From NCBI GenBank assembly GCA_020847985.1, contig JADLBC010000060.1, positions 1 to 64,000 of the forward strand: DNA of 64,000 nucleotides. Direction: 5' to 3'. Position numbers and translations under genes: made by a program. The notes below the pieces were generated by a model, which worked only from the letters and a program-made list of their open reading frames with translations, ran no database searches and had not been told where the DNA came from. Shown in pieces: positions 35,090 through 43,497 of the stretch. Position 1 is the first letter of the stretch, and the number at the start of each line of letters is the position of its first letter. This DNA comes from Dehalococcoidia bacterium. Lineage in GTDB: Bacteria; Chloroflexota; Dehalococcoidia; Tepidiformales; Tepidiformaceae.

Positions 35090-36862
35090 TCATTTCGCGG
35101 GCAGGTCCTGCGACGCCGTCAGCACGTCGCGAATCACCTTCAGCCGCTGCGCGCCCGCGAGAAATACCGGGCGGTACTGGTTCTCGATCTGATAGGGCAC
35201 GAGGCGGACCGTGACGAGCATCTTGCCGTGGAAGGTCGCTTCCAGCAGGTACCCCTGGGTGTGCTCCGGCGTATGCACCTGGTCGAAGATGAAGTTCCCG
35301 AGGGCGTAGGCGATGAAGGCGCCGTCGCGCACCTCCGCCGCCTGCACCCAGTGCGCCTGGTTCCCGACAACGACATCGGCGCCCGCGGCGGCGGCGGCAC
35401 GGAGCGCCTTGATGCTGCGGGCGGTCGGGGTGTGGGTGTCCTCGGTGCCCGTCTGCACCTGCACGATCACCACGTCCACCTGGGGGCGCAGGCCGCGAAT
35501 GGCAGCGGTGAACCGCTCAATCTCGAGATCGGCGGCGGGCCGGTAGAAGGCGGGCTCGCCCGCGGCGCGCTCCTGGCTGTAGTCGTCGTCGAGCGGCGCC
35601 GTTCCCGGGGAGGCGGCCTCCGCGCCGAGGTCCATCGCCGCCACGTCATCGAAGCCGAGGACACCGATGCGGATGCCGTGTATCTCGAAGATGGCCGGGG
35701 CCAGCGCTTCGGCCAGGTTGTGGCCGCCGCCCACGGTCCGGATGCCGGCAGCGTGCAGACGGTCCAACGTCTGGAGGAAGGCACGCGACCCGCAGTAATC
35801 CCGGCCGCAATCGAAGACGTGGTTTGTCGCGACGGTCATGCCATCGAAGCCCGCGTAGGTCAGCGCTGCCATCACCTCGGGCGGCGACGAGAGGTTTGTG
35901 CCCGCGACGCAGAGGAACGGCGGGTTCACGTCCTGGATGCTCCCATCGAGCGACCCGAGTGCGAGGTCGGCGGCGGCGAGGTAATCCCCCACCGGTCCGC
36001 GCAGTGCCGCCGCCCAGTCGCCCGTCGCCATGATGCGGGCGAGCGAGCAGCGGGACTGGAGGATGTCGCCCGTGGCCACGACGCGCAGCACCACGGGGAG
36101 GGGGGCCGTCATCCGCTCGGCGACTGCGGCAAGGACCTCGGAGCCGGTCCTCGTGCGTGCGACCACGGACGCCCGTTCGGCGAACGGCCACGCGCCCGCG
36201 TCGCCGCTGCCGCGGACGAGGTCGAGGCCGTCGATGGTGATGGCGACGCCGCCCAGCTTCAGCCGGTCCAGGGGCACGAAGGCGATGCCATCGCCCGCGG
36301 GATTGGCCAGCTCGGCGAAGAGTTCGTCGTAACCGGCGACATTGGGCACGGGCTCGAAGCCGAGCATCGCCGCCAGCCCGCGAAGGTCCGGCGGGACGTT
36401 CGGAATGAGCATTCGCGGACGCCCACCGAACCCTCCAACGGACTCCCATGTGGCCGCGCCGCCCGGTGCGAGCATCGCCCGGAGCTGCGTCGAAGTGAGG
36501 GCATCGACCCCTGTGCCGAGGGCCGCGACGGGCACCCAGTAGCGGGTCACAGCCGGGGTCGCGCCGGGCTGCGGGCCCGCGGCGAAGGCGAGGTCGGGCT
36601 CAAGCGAACCCGCGGCGACGAACCTGCTGTCGCCGTCGAGTGCATGGGGGAGGGGGCCGGAGAAATGGATCGAGGTGCGATTGGAACCCGGAGCGGCCGA
36701 GGAACCGGCGGCGCCGGGCGTCGTGGCCGCATCGGCACTGGCAACGGCACCGGAGCCGCCCGCGGCCTGCAAGAGCACGAGGGCCAGCAGCACGAGGCTG
36801 CCCCCGAAAGCCGCGGCCGAGAGGCCCAGCAAGGCATACCGGGCGCGCTCCGCCCACGTCAT
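35090..36862 (-). CDS. CapA-family protein with N-terminal membrane anchor
   Basis: This 590-residue protein has one transmembrane helix near the N-terminus (ALLGLSAAAFGGSLVLLALVL), followed by a Ser/Ala/Pro linker and a middle region of about 200 residues that I do not recognise. It ends in the CapA metallophosphoesterase-like fold (VVATGDILQSRCS; FDGMTVATNHVFDCGRDY; VVGNQAHWVQAAEVRDG). CapA proteins handle poly-gamma-glutamate in capsule producers, but many CapA-domain proteins outside capsule loci have unknown roles. An in-frame GTG one codon upstream is also possible. Confidence 0.78.
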   Translation of the reverse strand: MTWAERARYALLGLSAAAFGGSLVLLALVLLQAAGGSGAVASADAATTPGAAGSSAAPGSNRTSIHFSGPLPHALDGDSRFVAAGSLEPDLAFAAGPQPGATPAVTRYWVPVAALGTGVDALTSTQLRAMLAPGGAATWESVGGFGGRPRMLIPNVPPDLRGLAAMLGFEPVPNVAGYDELFAELANPAGDGIAFVPLDRLKLGGVAITIDGLDLVRGSGDAGAWPFAERASVVARTRTGSEVLAAVAERMTAPLPVVLRVVATGDILQSRCSLARIMATGDWAAALRGPVGDYLAAADLALGSLDGSIQDVNPPFLCVAGTNLSSPPEVMAALTYAGFDGMTVATNHVFDCGRDYCGSRAFLQTLDRLHAAGIRTVGGGHNLAEALAPAIFEIHGIRIGVLGFDDVAAMDLGAEAASPGTAPLDDDYSQERAAGEPAFYRPAADLEIERFTAAIRGLRPQVDVVIVQVQTGTEDTHTPTARSIKALRAAAAAGADVVVGNQAHWVQAAEVRDGAFIAYALGNFIFDQVHTPEHTQGYLLEATFHGKMLVTVRLVPYQIENQYRPVFLAGAQRLKVIRDVLTASQDLPAK

Positions 36863-36907
36863 CACATGGCCATCATGCCAGCGCGGGGAAAAAATACCAG
36901 AGCTATA

Positions 36908-37777
36908 TCAGCCGGCGGCGGCGTACCACCGTTCGGGGGTGCCGGTCGCCCCTTCGATAAAGGAGAAGGCCCGTTCGAGCACATGGTCGATGCCGCCGCA
37001 GTGGCTCTCGACCGCCTGCAAATCCGGCGGCACGGGCGCGACTTCACTTTCCAGTTCGTAACCGCAGTACAGGTGGTAGTGCAGGACGAGCCGGTTCGCG
37101 GTCGCGACGACGCCGCTGAGGCCGGAGTTCTCCGGTGTCAACAGTGAGCTGTGGTGGCCGCTGATTGCATCGACGAGGTGGCCGGGGAACTTCCAGCGGT
37201 CGCCGAGCGCCTTGCCCAGTGCATCGTGGGCGTAACCGGTGGTGAGCGCCTCGGCGGCGTGGAGCGACATTTGCCCCGAGCGCGCCATGGCGACGGCGTT
37301 GGCGAATTCGCCCGGCATGACCTTGCGCAGGGCGAGGCGGCCGATGTCGTGGAGGATGCCGGCGGTGAAGGCGTCCTCGGGCTTGGCCACGCGCGTCTTC
37401 TTCGCCAGCGTCTCGGCGGCGACGGCGACGGCGATGCTGTGGCCCCAGAAGAGGTCCAGGTCGAAGCCGTCGTCCACTTTCTGGCCACCGAAAGCGTTCA
37501 TCACGCTCGCGCCCACGGCCATCTGGCGGACCTGCTTGAAGCCAAGCACAAGCACGGCCTCGCGGACGGTGCTGACACGGCGCGCGAAGCCGTAGTAGGC
37601 GGAGTTGCTGATGCGGATGAGCTTCGCGGTGAGGGCCTGGTCCGTGCTCAGTACCTGGGCAAGGTCAAGGGCGCTCGTGCGGTCGTCGTCCGCCATGTTC
37701 ATGACGCGCGCCGCCACCGACGGCAGCGGTGGCAGCTCGTCGATGCTCTCAATCAGTGCAGCGGCGTTCTTCCCCAT
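36908..37777 (-). CDS. HDOD-domain signalling protein
   Basis: This 289-residue protein opens with the HDOD hallmark IESIDELPPLPSVAARVMNM and continues LAQVLSTDQALTAKLIRISNSAYYG, then VLGFKQVRQMAVG and FTAGILHDIGRLAL. The HDOD fold is a non-catalytic relative of HD phosphohydrolases used in cell-cycle, motility and c-di-GMP-linked signalling. Start ATG 37777 is preferred; 37789 is an alternative in-frame start. No effector domain is fused. It is divergent from the VWA gene across a 155-base region with an inverted repeat. Confidence 0.84.
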   Translation of the reverse strand: MGKNAAALIESIDELPPLPSVAARVMNMADDDRTSALDLAQVLSTDQALTAKLIRISNSAYYGFARRVSTVREAVLVLGFKQVRQMAVGASVMNAFGGQKVDDGFDLDLFWGHSIAVAVAAETLAKKTRVAKPEDAFTAGILHDIGRLALRKVMPGEFANAVAMARSGQMSLHAAEALTTGYAHDALGKALGDRWKFPGHLVDAISGHHSSLLTPENSGLSGVVATANRLVLHYHLYCGYELESEVAPVPPDLQAVESHCGGIDHVLERAFSFIEGATGTPERWYAAAG

Positions 37778-37845
37778 CGCGGAGATCATCGACCGCTGGT
37801 GGCAAATCGACAGTCTGCTCGCATCTGAAATAAGGGAACCGCGAG

Positions 37846-37863
37846 GCGCGAGCGGGCTCGCGC
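37846..37863. promoter_or_regulatory. Inverted repeat in the HDOD / VWA divergent intergenic region
   Basis: GCGCGAGC-GG-GCTCGCGC is a perfect dyad with an 8-bp stem. It lies 69 bases upstream of the HDOD start and 69 bases upstream of the VWA start. It could be an operator controlling both genes or a short hairpin. No binding protein can be assigned. Confidence 0.35.
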
Positions 37864-37932
37864 GACAAGCGAATTCGATTCCGCTACCGTACCCGCATCG
37901 GGCCACGGACGCGGGCCCGGCTGGAGGCCCCG

Positions 37933-40155
37933 ATGGTCATTCGCTACCGCTACTCGATGTGGGACGGCACGCAGGCCGTGCCGGATGTCGAAGCCGACGA
38001 GATCCTCGACAACCTGACCGACGACCTGATGAATTTCGGGGACCTGCAGCACGCGCTGCGCAACCTCCTCCAGCGTGGTATGCGAAGCCCCCAGGGCGAC
38101 CGCATGCAGGGCCTGCGCGACCTCCTCCAGCAGCTTCGCCAGCAGCGCCGCCAGCAACTCGACAAGTTCAACCTCAGCTCCGTCTTCGATGACATCAAGC
38201 GCAAGCTCGAAGAGATCGTGAACATGGAGCGCGACACCATCGACCGTCGCATCGAGGAAGCGACCGGCGAACGGCCCGAAGGCCGTCAGGGCGAGCAGCA
38301 GCCCGACGGCGACCAGCCGCAGGGGCAGCAGGGCCAGCAGGGGCAACGCCAGCAGGGAAAGCAGCAGGGTGGCCAGCAGGGCATGCAGGGTCAGCCACGC
38401 GCCGGGCAGCAGGGGCAGCCGCAACAGGGGCAGGAAGGCGGCGAAGGCCAGGGCCAGCAGGGGCAGCAATCGCCCGGGCAGCAGCCCGGGAACGAATTCG
38501 CGGAGATGCTGCGGAACATCGCGAACAAGAAGAAAGACTTCCTTTCGCAGCTCCCCAACGACGCCTCGGGCCAGATGCGCCAGCTCCAGGACTACGAGTT
38601 CATGGACCCGGAGGCGCAGGCGAAGTTCAACGAGCTCCTCGAGTCGCTGAAGAAGGCGATGATGGAGACGTTCTTCAAGGACATGTACAACCAGATCGCG
38701 AACATGTCCCCGGAAGAACTCGAGCGCATGAAGAACATGGTCAAGGACCTGAACCAGATGATGCAGGATCGCATGGCTGGGAAGGAACCGGACTTCGACA
38801 AGTTCATGCAGCAGTATGGCGACCTCTTCGGTGATAACCCGCCGCAGTCGCTCGATGACCTTATTCAGCAGATGCAGCACCAGATGGGCCAGATGCAGAG
38901 CCTGCTCGACAGCCTGCCGGGTGACATGCGCCAGCAGCTCCAGGACCTGCTTTCGGACAAAATCGGGGACCCCGGGCTGCAGCAGTCATTGAACGAACTC
39001 GCCCAGAACCTCGAATACCTCTACCCCATGCGCGAACTGCGCAACCAGTACCCCTTCCGCGGCGAAGAGGAAATCGACCTGCAGTCGGCGATGCAGCTCA
39101 TGAACCAGATGCAGTCGATCGACGAGGTGGAGCGCCAGCTTGAGCGCACGCAGTACGGCGGCGACATCGAGGACATCGACGGGGATAAACTTGAGGAGCT
39201 CCTCGGGCCCGAAGCGCGCGAGACGCTCGACCAGCTCAAGCAGTTCCTCGAAATCCTCGAGGAGGCGGGCTACATCCGCAAGAAGGGCAACGGCTACGAG
39301 CTCACGCCGCGCGGCACCCGCAAGATCGGCCAACGTGCCCTCGGCGAAATCTACGCCCAGCTCAAGAAGGACACCTTCGGCAAGCACGAAGTGAAAGACA
39401 GCGGCAGCGGCGGCGAGCGTACCGACGAAAGCAAGCGCTACGAGTTCGGCGACCCGTTCTACCTCGACATCCAGAAGACCATCATGAACTCCATGTACCG
39501 CGAGGGCCCGGGCCTGCCCATCCGGCTCAAGCCCGACGACTTCGAGGTCGCGCGCACGGAGATCATGACGCAGACGGCGACCGTGATCATGCTCGACCTG
39601 AGCTGGTCGATGGCGCTCCGGGGGAGCTTCCAGGCGGCGAAGAAGGTCGCGCTGGCGCTGAACAACCTGATTTCGTCGCAGTTCCAGCGCGATAGCCTGT
39701 ACATCGTCGGCTTCAGCGCATACGCGCGGGAACTTAAGGCCGACCAGCTGCCATACGTGCGGTGGGACGAGTCCGTGCTCGGCACGAACATGCACCACGC
39801 CCTCATGATTGCGCAGAACCTGCTCGCGAAGCACACGCAGGGCACGCGCCAGATCATCATGATCTCGGACGGCGAACCGACGGCGCACCTGGAGAAGGGG
39901 CGCAGCTACTTCGCCTATCCACCGAGCCCGATCACCATCCGCGAGACACTCAAGGAGGTGAAGCGCTGCACGCAGAAGAACATCACCATCAACACATTCA
40001 TGCTCGACCGGAACTACTACCTGAAGGAGTTCGTGAACCAGGTCGCGCGCATTAACAAAGGCCGCGTGTTCTACACGACACCGGATAAGCTCGGCGAGTA
40101 CATCCTCGTCGACTATGTGCAGCAGAAGAAGAAGAAGCTCGCCGGCATCGGCTGA
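37933..40155 (+). CDS. VWA-domain protein with Gln/Gly-rich central linker (MoxR partner type)
   Basis: This 740-residue cytoplasmic protein has an N-terminal helical region, a low-complexity Gln/Gly stretch (about residues 118-187) and a second helical region rich in Met/Gln. The C-terminal VWA domain has the MIDAS motif DLSWS (Asp about 555) followed by GTNMHHAL and ISDGEPTAH. The ATG lies behind CTGGAGG at normal spacing. VWA proteins of this layout are known partners of MoxR-type AAA+ ATPases in substrate or complex remodelling. The likely partner is the ATPase at 1608-3008, about 35 kb away. The exact target is unknown. Confidence 0.85.
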   Translation: MVIRYRYSMWDGTQAVPDVEADEILDNLTDDLMNFGDLQHALRNLLQRGMRSPQGDRMQGLRDLLQQLRQQRRQQLDKFNLSSVFDDIKRKLEEIVNMERDTIDRRIEEATGERPEGRQGEQQPDGDQPQGQQGQQGQRQQGKQQGGQQGMQGQPRAGQQGQPQQGQEGGEGQGQQGQQSPGQQPGNEFAEMLRNIANKKKDFLSQLPNDASGQMRQLQDYEFMDPEAQAKFNELLESLKKAMMETFFKDMYNQIANMSPEELERMKNMVKDLNQMMQDRMAGKEPDFDKFMQQYGDLFGDNPPQSLDDLIQQMQHQMGQMQSLLDSLPGDMRQQLQDLLSDKIGDPGLQQSLNELAQNLEYLYPMRELRNQYPFRGEEEIDLQSAMQLMNQMQSIDEVERQLERTQYGGDIEDIDGDKLEELLGPEARETLDQLKQFLEILEEAGYIRKKGNGYELTPRGTRKIGQRALGEIYAQLKKDTFGKHEVKDSGSGGERTDESKRYEFGDPFYLDIQKTIMNSMYREGPGLPIRLKPDDFEVARTEIMTQTATVIMLDLSWSMALRGSFQAAKKVALALNNLISSQFQRDSLYIVGFSAYARELKADQLPYVRWDESVLGTNMHHALMIAQNLLAKHTQGTRQIIMISDGEPTAHLEKGRSYFAYPPSPITIRETLKEVKRCTQKNITINTFMLDRNYYLKEFVNQVARINKGRVFYTTPDKLGEYILVDYVQQKKKKLAGIG
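38287..38491 (+). repeat. Gln/Gly-coding low-complexity repeat within the VWA gene
   Basis: Imperfect tandem units based on CAGCAGGGGCAG encode runs such as QGQQGQQGQRQQGKQQGG. The reading frame is intact through the region, so it is an expandable disordered linker and not a CRISPR or structural RNA. Confidence 0.85.
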
Positions 40156-40186
40156 CGGCGCTTCCGTGAAGCACTACACAGACACA

Positions 40187-40227
40187 CGGCCGGTTCGATC
40201 GCCACACTCTCGCGATCGGGCCGGCCG
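40187..40227 (+). terminator. 16-bp hairpin downstream of the VWA gene
   Basis: CGGCCGGTTCGATCGC (40187-40202) and GCGATCGGGCCGGCCG (40212-40227) pair over 16 bp, with two G-U wobbles and a 9-base loop. It starts about 30 bases after the VWA stop. It is strong enough to act as a terminator or mRNA-stabilising element, although no U-run follows. Confidence 0.5.
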
Positions 40228-40259
40228 CGTTCCGTGTCCGGGCCATCGGGGTGTTGGGC

Positions 40260-40604
40260 ATGACTGACGAACAGGAGCAGGAGCAGGACCGCCGCGGGGG
40301 TTCGGCATTTGGCGGGGCCTTCGATGGCCTCGCGGGCACGACCATCGACGGGGAGACCGTCGCGCGTGTGATGTCGGCAGCCGCCGATGCCGCGGCCACG
40401 GCCGCGCGTGTCGCCGGCGGCCTCTCGAGCGTCCTGGCGAACGGCGCAACCGCACTCGCGGAGCTGGCCGGCGCCGCCGCCGAAGCCGCCGCGGCAAACG
40501 CGCACGATATCGACCTGGGCGACGTCGCATCGGTCGCGGGCGAGGCCGTCAGTGCGGCGGCGAAGGCGGCCGGCGACATCGTCGGGGGGCTGGCTAACCA
40601 GTAG
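40260..40604 (+). CDS. Alanine-rich small helical protein of unknown function
   Basis: This 114-residue product starts MTDEQEQEQDRRGG, then has long Ala/Gly/Val helix-forming stretches (SAAADAAATAARVAGG; LAGAAAEAAAANAHDID). No Cys or catalytic motif is present. Four Ala-rich amphipathic segments alternate with short acidic turns. It has no recognisable family. It lies between the VWA and PilZ genes with a moderate ribosome-binding region, so the call is tentative. Confidence 0.5.
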   Translation: MTDEQEQEQDRRGGSAFGGAFDGLAGTTIDGETVARVMSAAADAAATAARVAGGLSSVLANGATALAELAGAAAEAAAANAHDIDLGDVASVAGEAVSAAAKAAGDIVGGLANQ

Positions 40605-40607
40605 GCA

Positions 40608-41219
40608 TCAGGCCGCGAGCGTCGCCGGGCGGTGCGTCTCCAGCGCGTGGAGCTGGTCCAGGACCGCCGTAAGCAGCACCAGGCTCTGCGCCGAGACGTC
40701 GAGATAGCGCAACCGAAGTTCCCAGCCCTCGGGCACCGCGCGCGAACCCATGACCTCGCAGGGGAGGCAGCTGGAGTGCCCGAGGAGGGCGAGGCAGACG
40801 TCAAATGGCCCCGCTGGCTCGCGTCCGGCCGTGACGACACGCATTCCGGAGAGTGACAGGTCCTGGACGACGGCGGGAGCACCCCCGTGCGAACCACGAA
40901 GCTCGGCCGAGAGGCGTACGCCGTAGCGCCGGAACGTCCGACGGTTCACCGCCGTCCACGGCGTCAGCAGGCGCAGGTACACGCCATGGGGAGAGACGCG
41001 CGCACATTCGGCGACGGCCACCTCGCCGCGGGCGTCCTCTTCCCGCACGATGAAAGCCGGCGCGCCGGGCTCCCAGTGTTCATGGCCGGGCGCAAGGGGG
41101 CGCACGAAGAGCTCGCCTTCGCCGCAGGAGCCGTCCCGCAAGGTGACCTCGATGCGCTCCGGGCCACTGGCATGGTGGCGAATGACGCAAAGGCTGCCGG
41201 CCCCTGAAGACGTGTCCAT
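40608..41219 (-). CDS. PilZ-domain (c-di-GMP receptor) protein
   Basis: This 203-residue protein has an unclassified N-terminal region (about residues 1-95) followed by a PilZ domain with the c-di-GMP-binding arginine motif NRRTFRRYGVRL and the DLSLSG motif. It should bind cyclic di-GMP and alter motility, exopolysaccharide or a regulator. The ATG at 41219 (MDTSSGAGSL) is preferred, since the upstream ORF extension has no homology. The receiver-HD-GYP protein at 60532-61656 may turn over the same messenger. Confidence 0.8.
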   Translation of the reverse strand: MDTSSGAGSLCVIRHHASGPERIEVTLRDGSCGEGELFVRPLAPGHEHWEPGAPAFIVREEDARGEVAVAECARVSPHGVYLRLLTPWTAVNRRTFRRYGVRLSAELRGSHGGAPAVVQDLSLSGMRVVTAGREPAGPFDVCLALLGHSSCLPCEVMGSRAVPEGWELRLRYLDVSAQSLVLLTAVLDQLHALETHRPATLAA

Positions 41220-41322
41220 GCCCCGATCGTCGTCGCGCGAGGCTGCTTCTCGATAGGGAAGCGGGTGACAGGTTGGCGCAGGGTCCGCCCGGCCATGGCC
41301 GGGACGCGTAGAATGCGCGGCC

Positions 41323-42105
41323 ATGAAGACACTCGAAGGCAAGGTCGCAATCGTCACCGGCGCGTCACGCGGCATCGGTGAATACGTCTCCCTCGAACTC
41401 GCGCGTGCGGGCGCGGCGGTGGCGGTCGCCGCGCGCACGGAGGAGGTGAAGGACAAGCGCCTCCCCGGCACGATTCACTCCGTCGCCCAGGCGATCAAGG
41501 ACGAGGGCGGGAAGGCCGCCGGCGTGTACATGGACATGCGCGACCCGGAGTCCATCGCCGCGGGCGTGGCGAAGACGGTCGAACTGTTCGGGCGCGTGGA
41601 CATCATCGTGAACAACGCCGCCATCCTCGTGCCCGGGACGGTCGAATCGATCCAGCCGCGGCACATCGACCTCATCTGGCAGGTCGACCTGCGCGGCCCG
41701 ATCCTGCTCATCCGCGAAGCGCTGCCCCACCTGCGCGCGGCCGGCGGCGGGCACATCATCAACGTCTCGTCGCGGGCGGGCGTGTTCCCAGGGCCGGGGC
41801 CGTACGCGAACACGCGCGGCGGCGGCTCGTTCTACGGGATGATCAAGGCCGGGCTGGAACGGCTCTCGCAGGCGCTGGCGATGGAACTGCAGGACGCCAA
41901 CATCTCGGTGAACGTGCTCTCGCCGCAGGGCCGCATCAAGACGCCGGGCAACCTCTTCGCCGAGAACGACCCGAACAACCCGTCGCTTGAGTTCGAACGT
42001 GCCGACTACATGGCGAAAGGCGCGCGCTGGATCTGCGAGCAGGGCGTCGAGTTCACCGGCAACATACTCTTCGATGAGGACCTCTGCCGGGAGAAGGGAC
42101 TCTAG
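41323..42105 (+). CDS. Short-chain dehydrogenase/reductase (SDR)
   Basis: This 260-residue classical SDR has the cofactor motif VTGASRGIG, the NNAAI segment, the catalytic Ser in INVSSRAG and the YxxxK pair in SFYGMIKAG. It should oxidise or reduce an alcohol/ketone with NAD(P)(H). It lies beside the organic-acid block on the opposite strand, so it might act on an intermediate of that pathway, but this is only positional. Confidence 0.88.
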   Translation: MKTLEGKVAIVTGASRGIGEYVSLELARAGAAVAVAARTEEVKDKRLPGTIHSVAQAIKDEGGKAAGVYMDMRDPESIAAGVAKTVELFGRVDIIVNNAAILVPGTVESIQPRHIDLIWQVDLRGPILLIREALPHLRAAGGGHIINVSSRAGVFPGPGPYANTRGGGSFYGMIKAGLERLSQALAMELQDANISVNVLSPQGRIKTPGNLFAENDPNNPSLEFERADYMAKGARWICEQGVEFTGNILFDEDLCREKGL

Positions 42106-42108
42106 CGC

Positions 42109-43122
42109 TCAGGGCAGGGCCGTGGCCGCGGGCACGATGAGCACGCCTCCGCCACGGTCCGGGTCCTTGTTGATACCGGTGACGGTGTAGGCGCCGGGCG
42201 CGAGCGTGGCCCGTAGCACTTCTTCCCAGCTCGCGGGAGGCGTGCCCGGAGCAGCCATGCGCACATCGTTCCCGGCAGCATCCAGGAGCCGTACGGTCCC
42301 GGGTTCGAAACGCCCTGCGGTGCTGTAGCCCACGACGGTCATCGGGCCGCCGGCGACGATGAACATGAGCGCGGGCTCGAACACGAGCGTCGTGGAGGCG
42401 AAGACGAGGCGCCCGGTCGCGTCGTAGGCGGCACGGTGTCCGGCGCGCTCTTCGAAGATGGTCTCGCCCGCGGGCCCGGTCACCTCCAGGTCAGCGGCGC
42501 GGAAGCCGATATCGGCGCGGCCGCGCGAACCCTCGTGCCGCAGCGGGGGATCGGGGAAGACGACATCGCGCGTGGTGCCCGGCGCCCACCGCGCGGCGAC
42601 GGTGAGGCGGGAACCATCGCGGCGGATCGCCACGGGCTCGAGGTCGAACAGGACCAGGCGCTCGAAGAGGAACTCCGCGGCGTTCGCGTAGTCCGCGCAG
42701 GTTGAGGCAGCCGGCGTCCCCGTGCCCAGGTTCGTCCCGCTCAGGGCCACCGGTTCCACGTTCGCGGAGGCGATGTTGGGCACCAGCCGCAGCACGGGCG
42801 CGAAGTAATGCGAGAGGAGGTCCGGGGAAGGAAGCGGGGGGCCGCCGAAGCGCCCATCGGCGAACGTAGGAGCCATGGCCGCGAGCGTTGGGCGCGTCCA
42901 GGGCGCGGTCGTGCAGACGCGGAACGCCATCGGCCCGTCGGGGACTTCGACCAGGCCGGAGGGAGCGGGCGTGTAGGCGGGCGTGTTCGCGGCTGTAGCC
43001 GTCGCGGGGGGCGCGGACCTTGCAGTCGCGACCGGTGTGGGCGTCCGGGGCGCCGATTCGCCCCCGCAGGCGGCAGCGGCGGCCGCGGCGAGTGCCAGGG
43101 CAGTGAAGAGCAGGCCGCGCAT
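42109..43122 (-). CDS. Predicted lipoprotein of unknown function
   Basis: This 337-residue protein has an N-terminal lipoprotein-type signal (LLFTALALAAAAAAACGGE, lipobox Cys at about 19), followed by a Thr/Pro/Ala-rich linker and a globular extracytoplasmic region of about 280 residues with no family I recognise. Two cysteines occur further in (FRVCTTAPW and STCADYANA) and could form a disulfide. The ATG at 43122 overlaps the GntR stop by one base (TGATG). The longer ORF start at 43455 is not used. Confidence 0.7.
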   Translation of the reverse strand: MRGLLFTALALAAAAAAACGGESAPRTPTPVATARSAPPATATAANTPAYTPAPSGLVEVPDGPMAFRVCTTAPWTRPTLAAMAPTFADGRFGGPPLPSPDLLSHYFAPVLRLVPNIASANVEPVALSGTNLGTGTPAASTCADYANAAEFLFERLVLFDLEPVAIRRDGSRLTVAARWAPGTTRDVVFPDPPLRHEGSRGRADIGFRAADLEVTGPAGETIFEERAGHRAAYDATGRLVFASTTLVFEPALMFIVAGGPMTVVGYSTAGRFEPGTVRLLDAAGNDVRMAAPGTPPASWEEVLRATLAPGAYTVTGINKDPDRGGGVLIVPAATALP

Positions 43123-43445
43123 CAGGGGAAGTCGGAGCCGGGGATGGACTCCGGGTCGTGGATGAGCTCGTCCCAACGCCGCACGATGGCTTCCATCGGC
43201 GGCGGGGGCGGCGCCCAGGGAATGCCGCGCACGACGACGCCCTTGTTCGGCGAATGCTCGACGAGCCCCTCGGACTCCAGCCGGCGGAAGGCTTCGCGCA
43301 CGGGCGTCTGCGAAACGCCCCACTGCGCGGCGATATCTTCCTGGCGCAGGTGCTGTCCCGGCTCCATGCGCCCGGCGAGGATCGCCGACTGGAGTGCTTC
43401 GTACACGACGTCGGCCTTGGTCCTGCGGGGGCTGCGTGGGGCCAT
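43122..43445 (-). CDS. GntR-family regulator lacking an effector domain
   Basis: This 107-residue protein has a complete GntR winged helix (VVYEALQSAILAGRMEPGQH; VSQTPVREAFRRLESEGLVE). It ends about 40 residues later (IPWAPPPPPMEAIVRRW) and so lacks the FCD/UTRA ligand domain of full-length members. It may be a natural short form or a truncation. Regulatory targets are likely the adjacent lipoprotein gene and possibly the catabolic block. The lipoprotein start overlaps its stop. Confidence 0.75.
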   Translation of the reverse strand: MAPRSPRRTKADVVYEALQSAILAGRMEPGQHLRQEDIAAQWGVSQTPVREAFRRLESEGLVEHSPNKGVVVRGIPWAPPPPPMEAIVRRWDELIHDPESIPGSDFP

Positions 43446-43497
43446 CACGGAGCAAGGATACGGGGTTTTGCGCCCAACGCGTGAGGAGACGCCGGGA

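Noticed and set aside
38287-38491. Possible CRISPR-like repeat array
   Set aside because: Repeats are in frame and code Gln/Gly; spacing is irregular and no spacer-like unique blocks occur.
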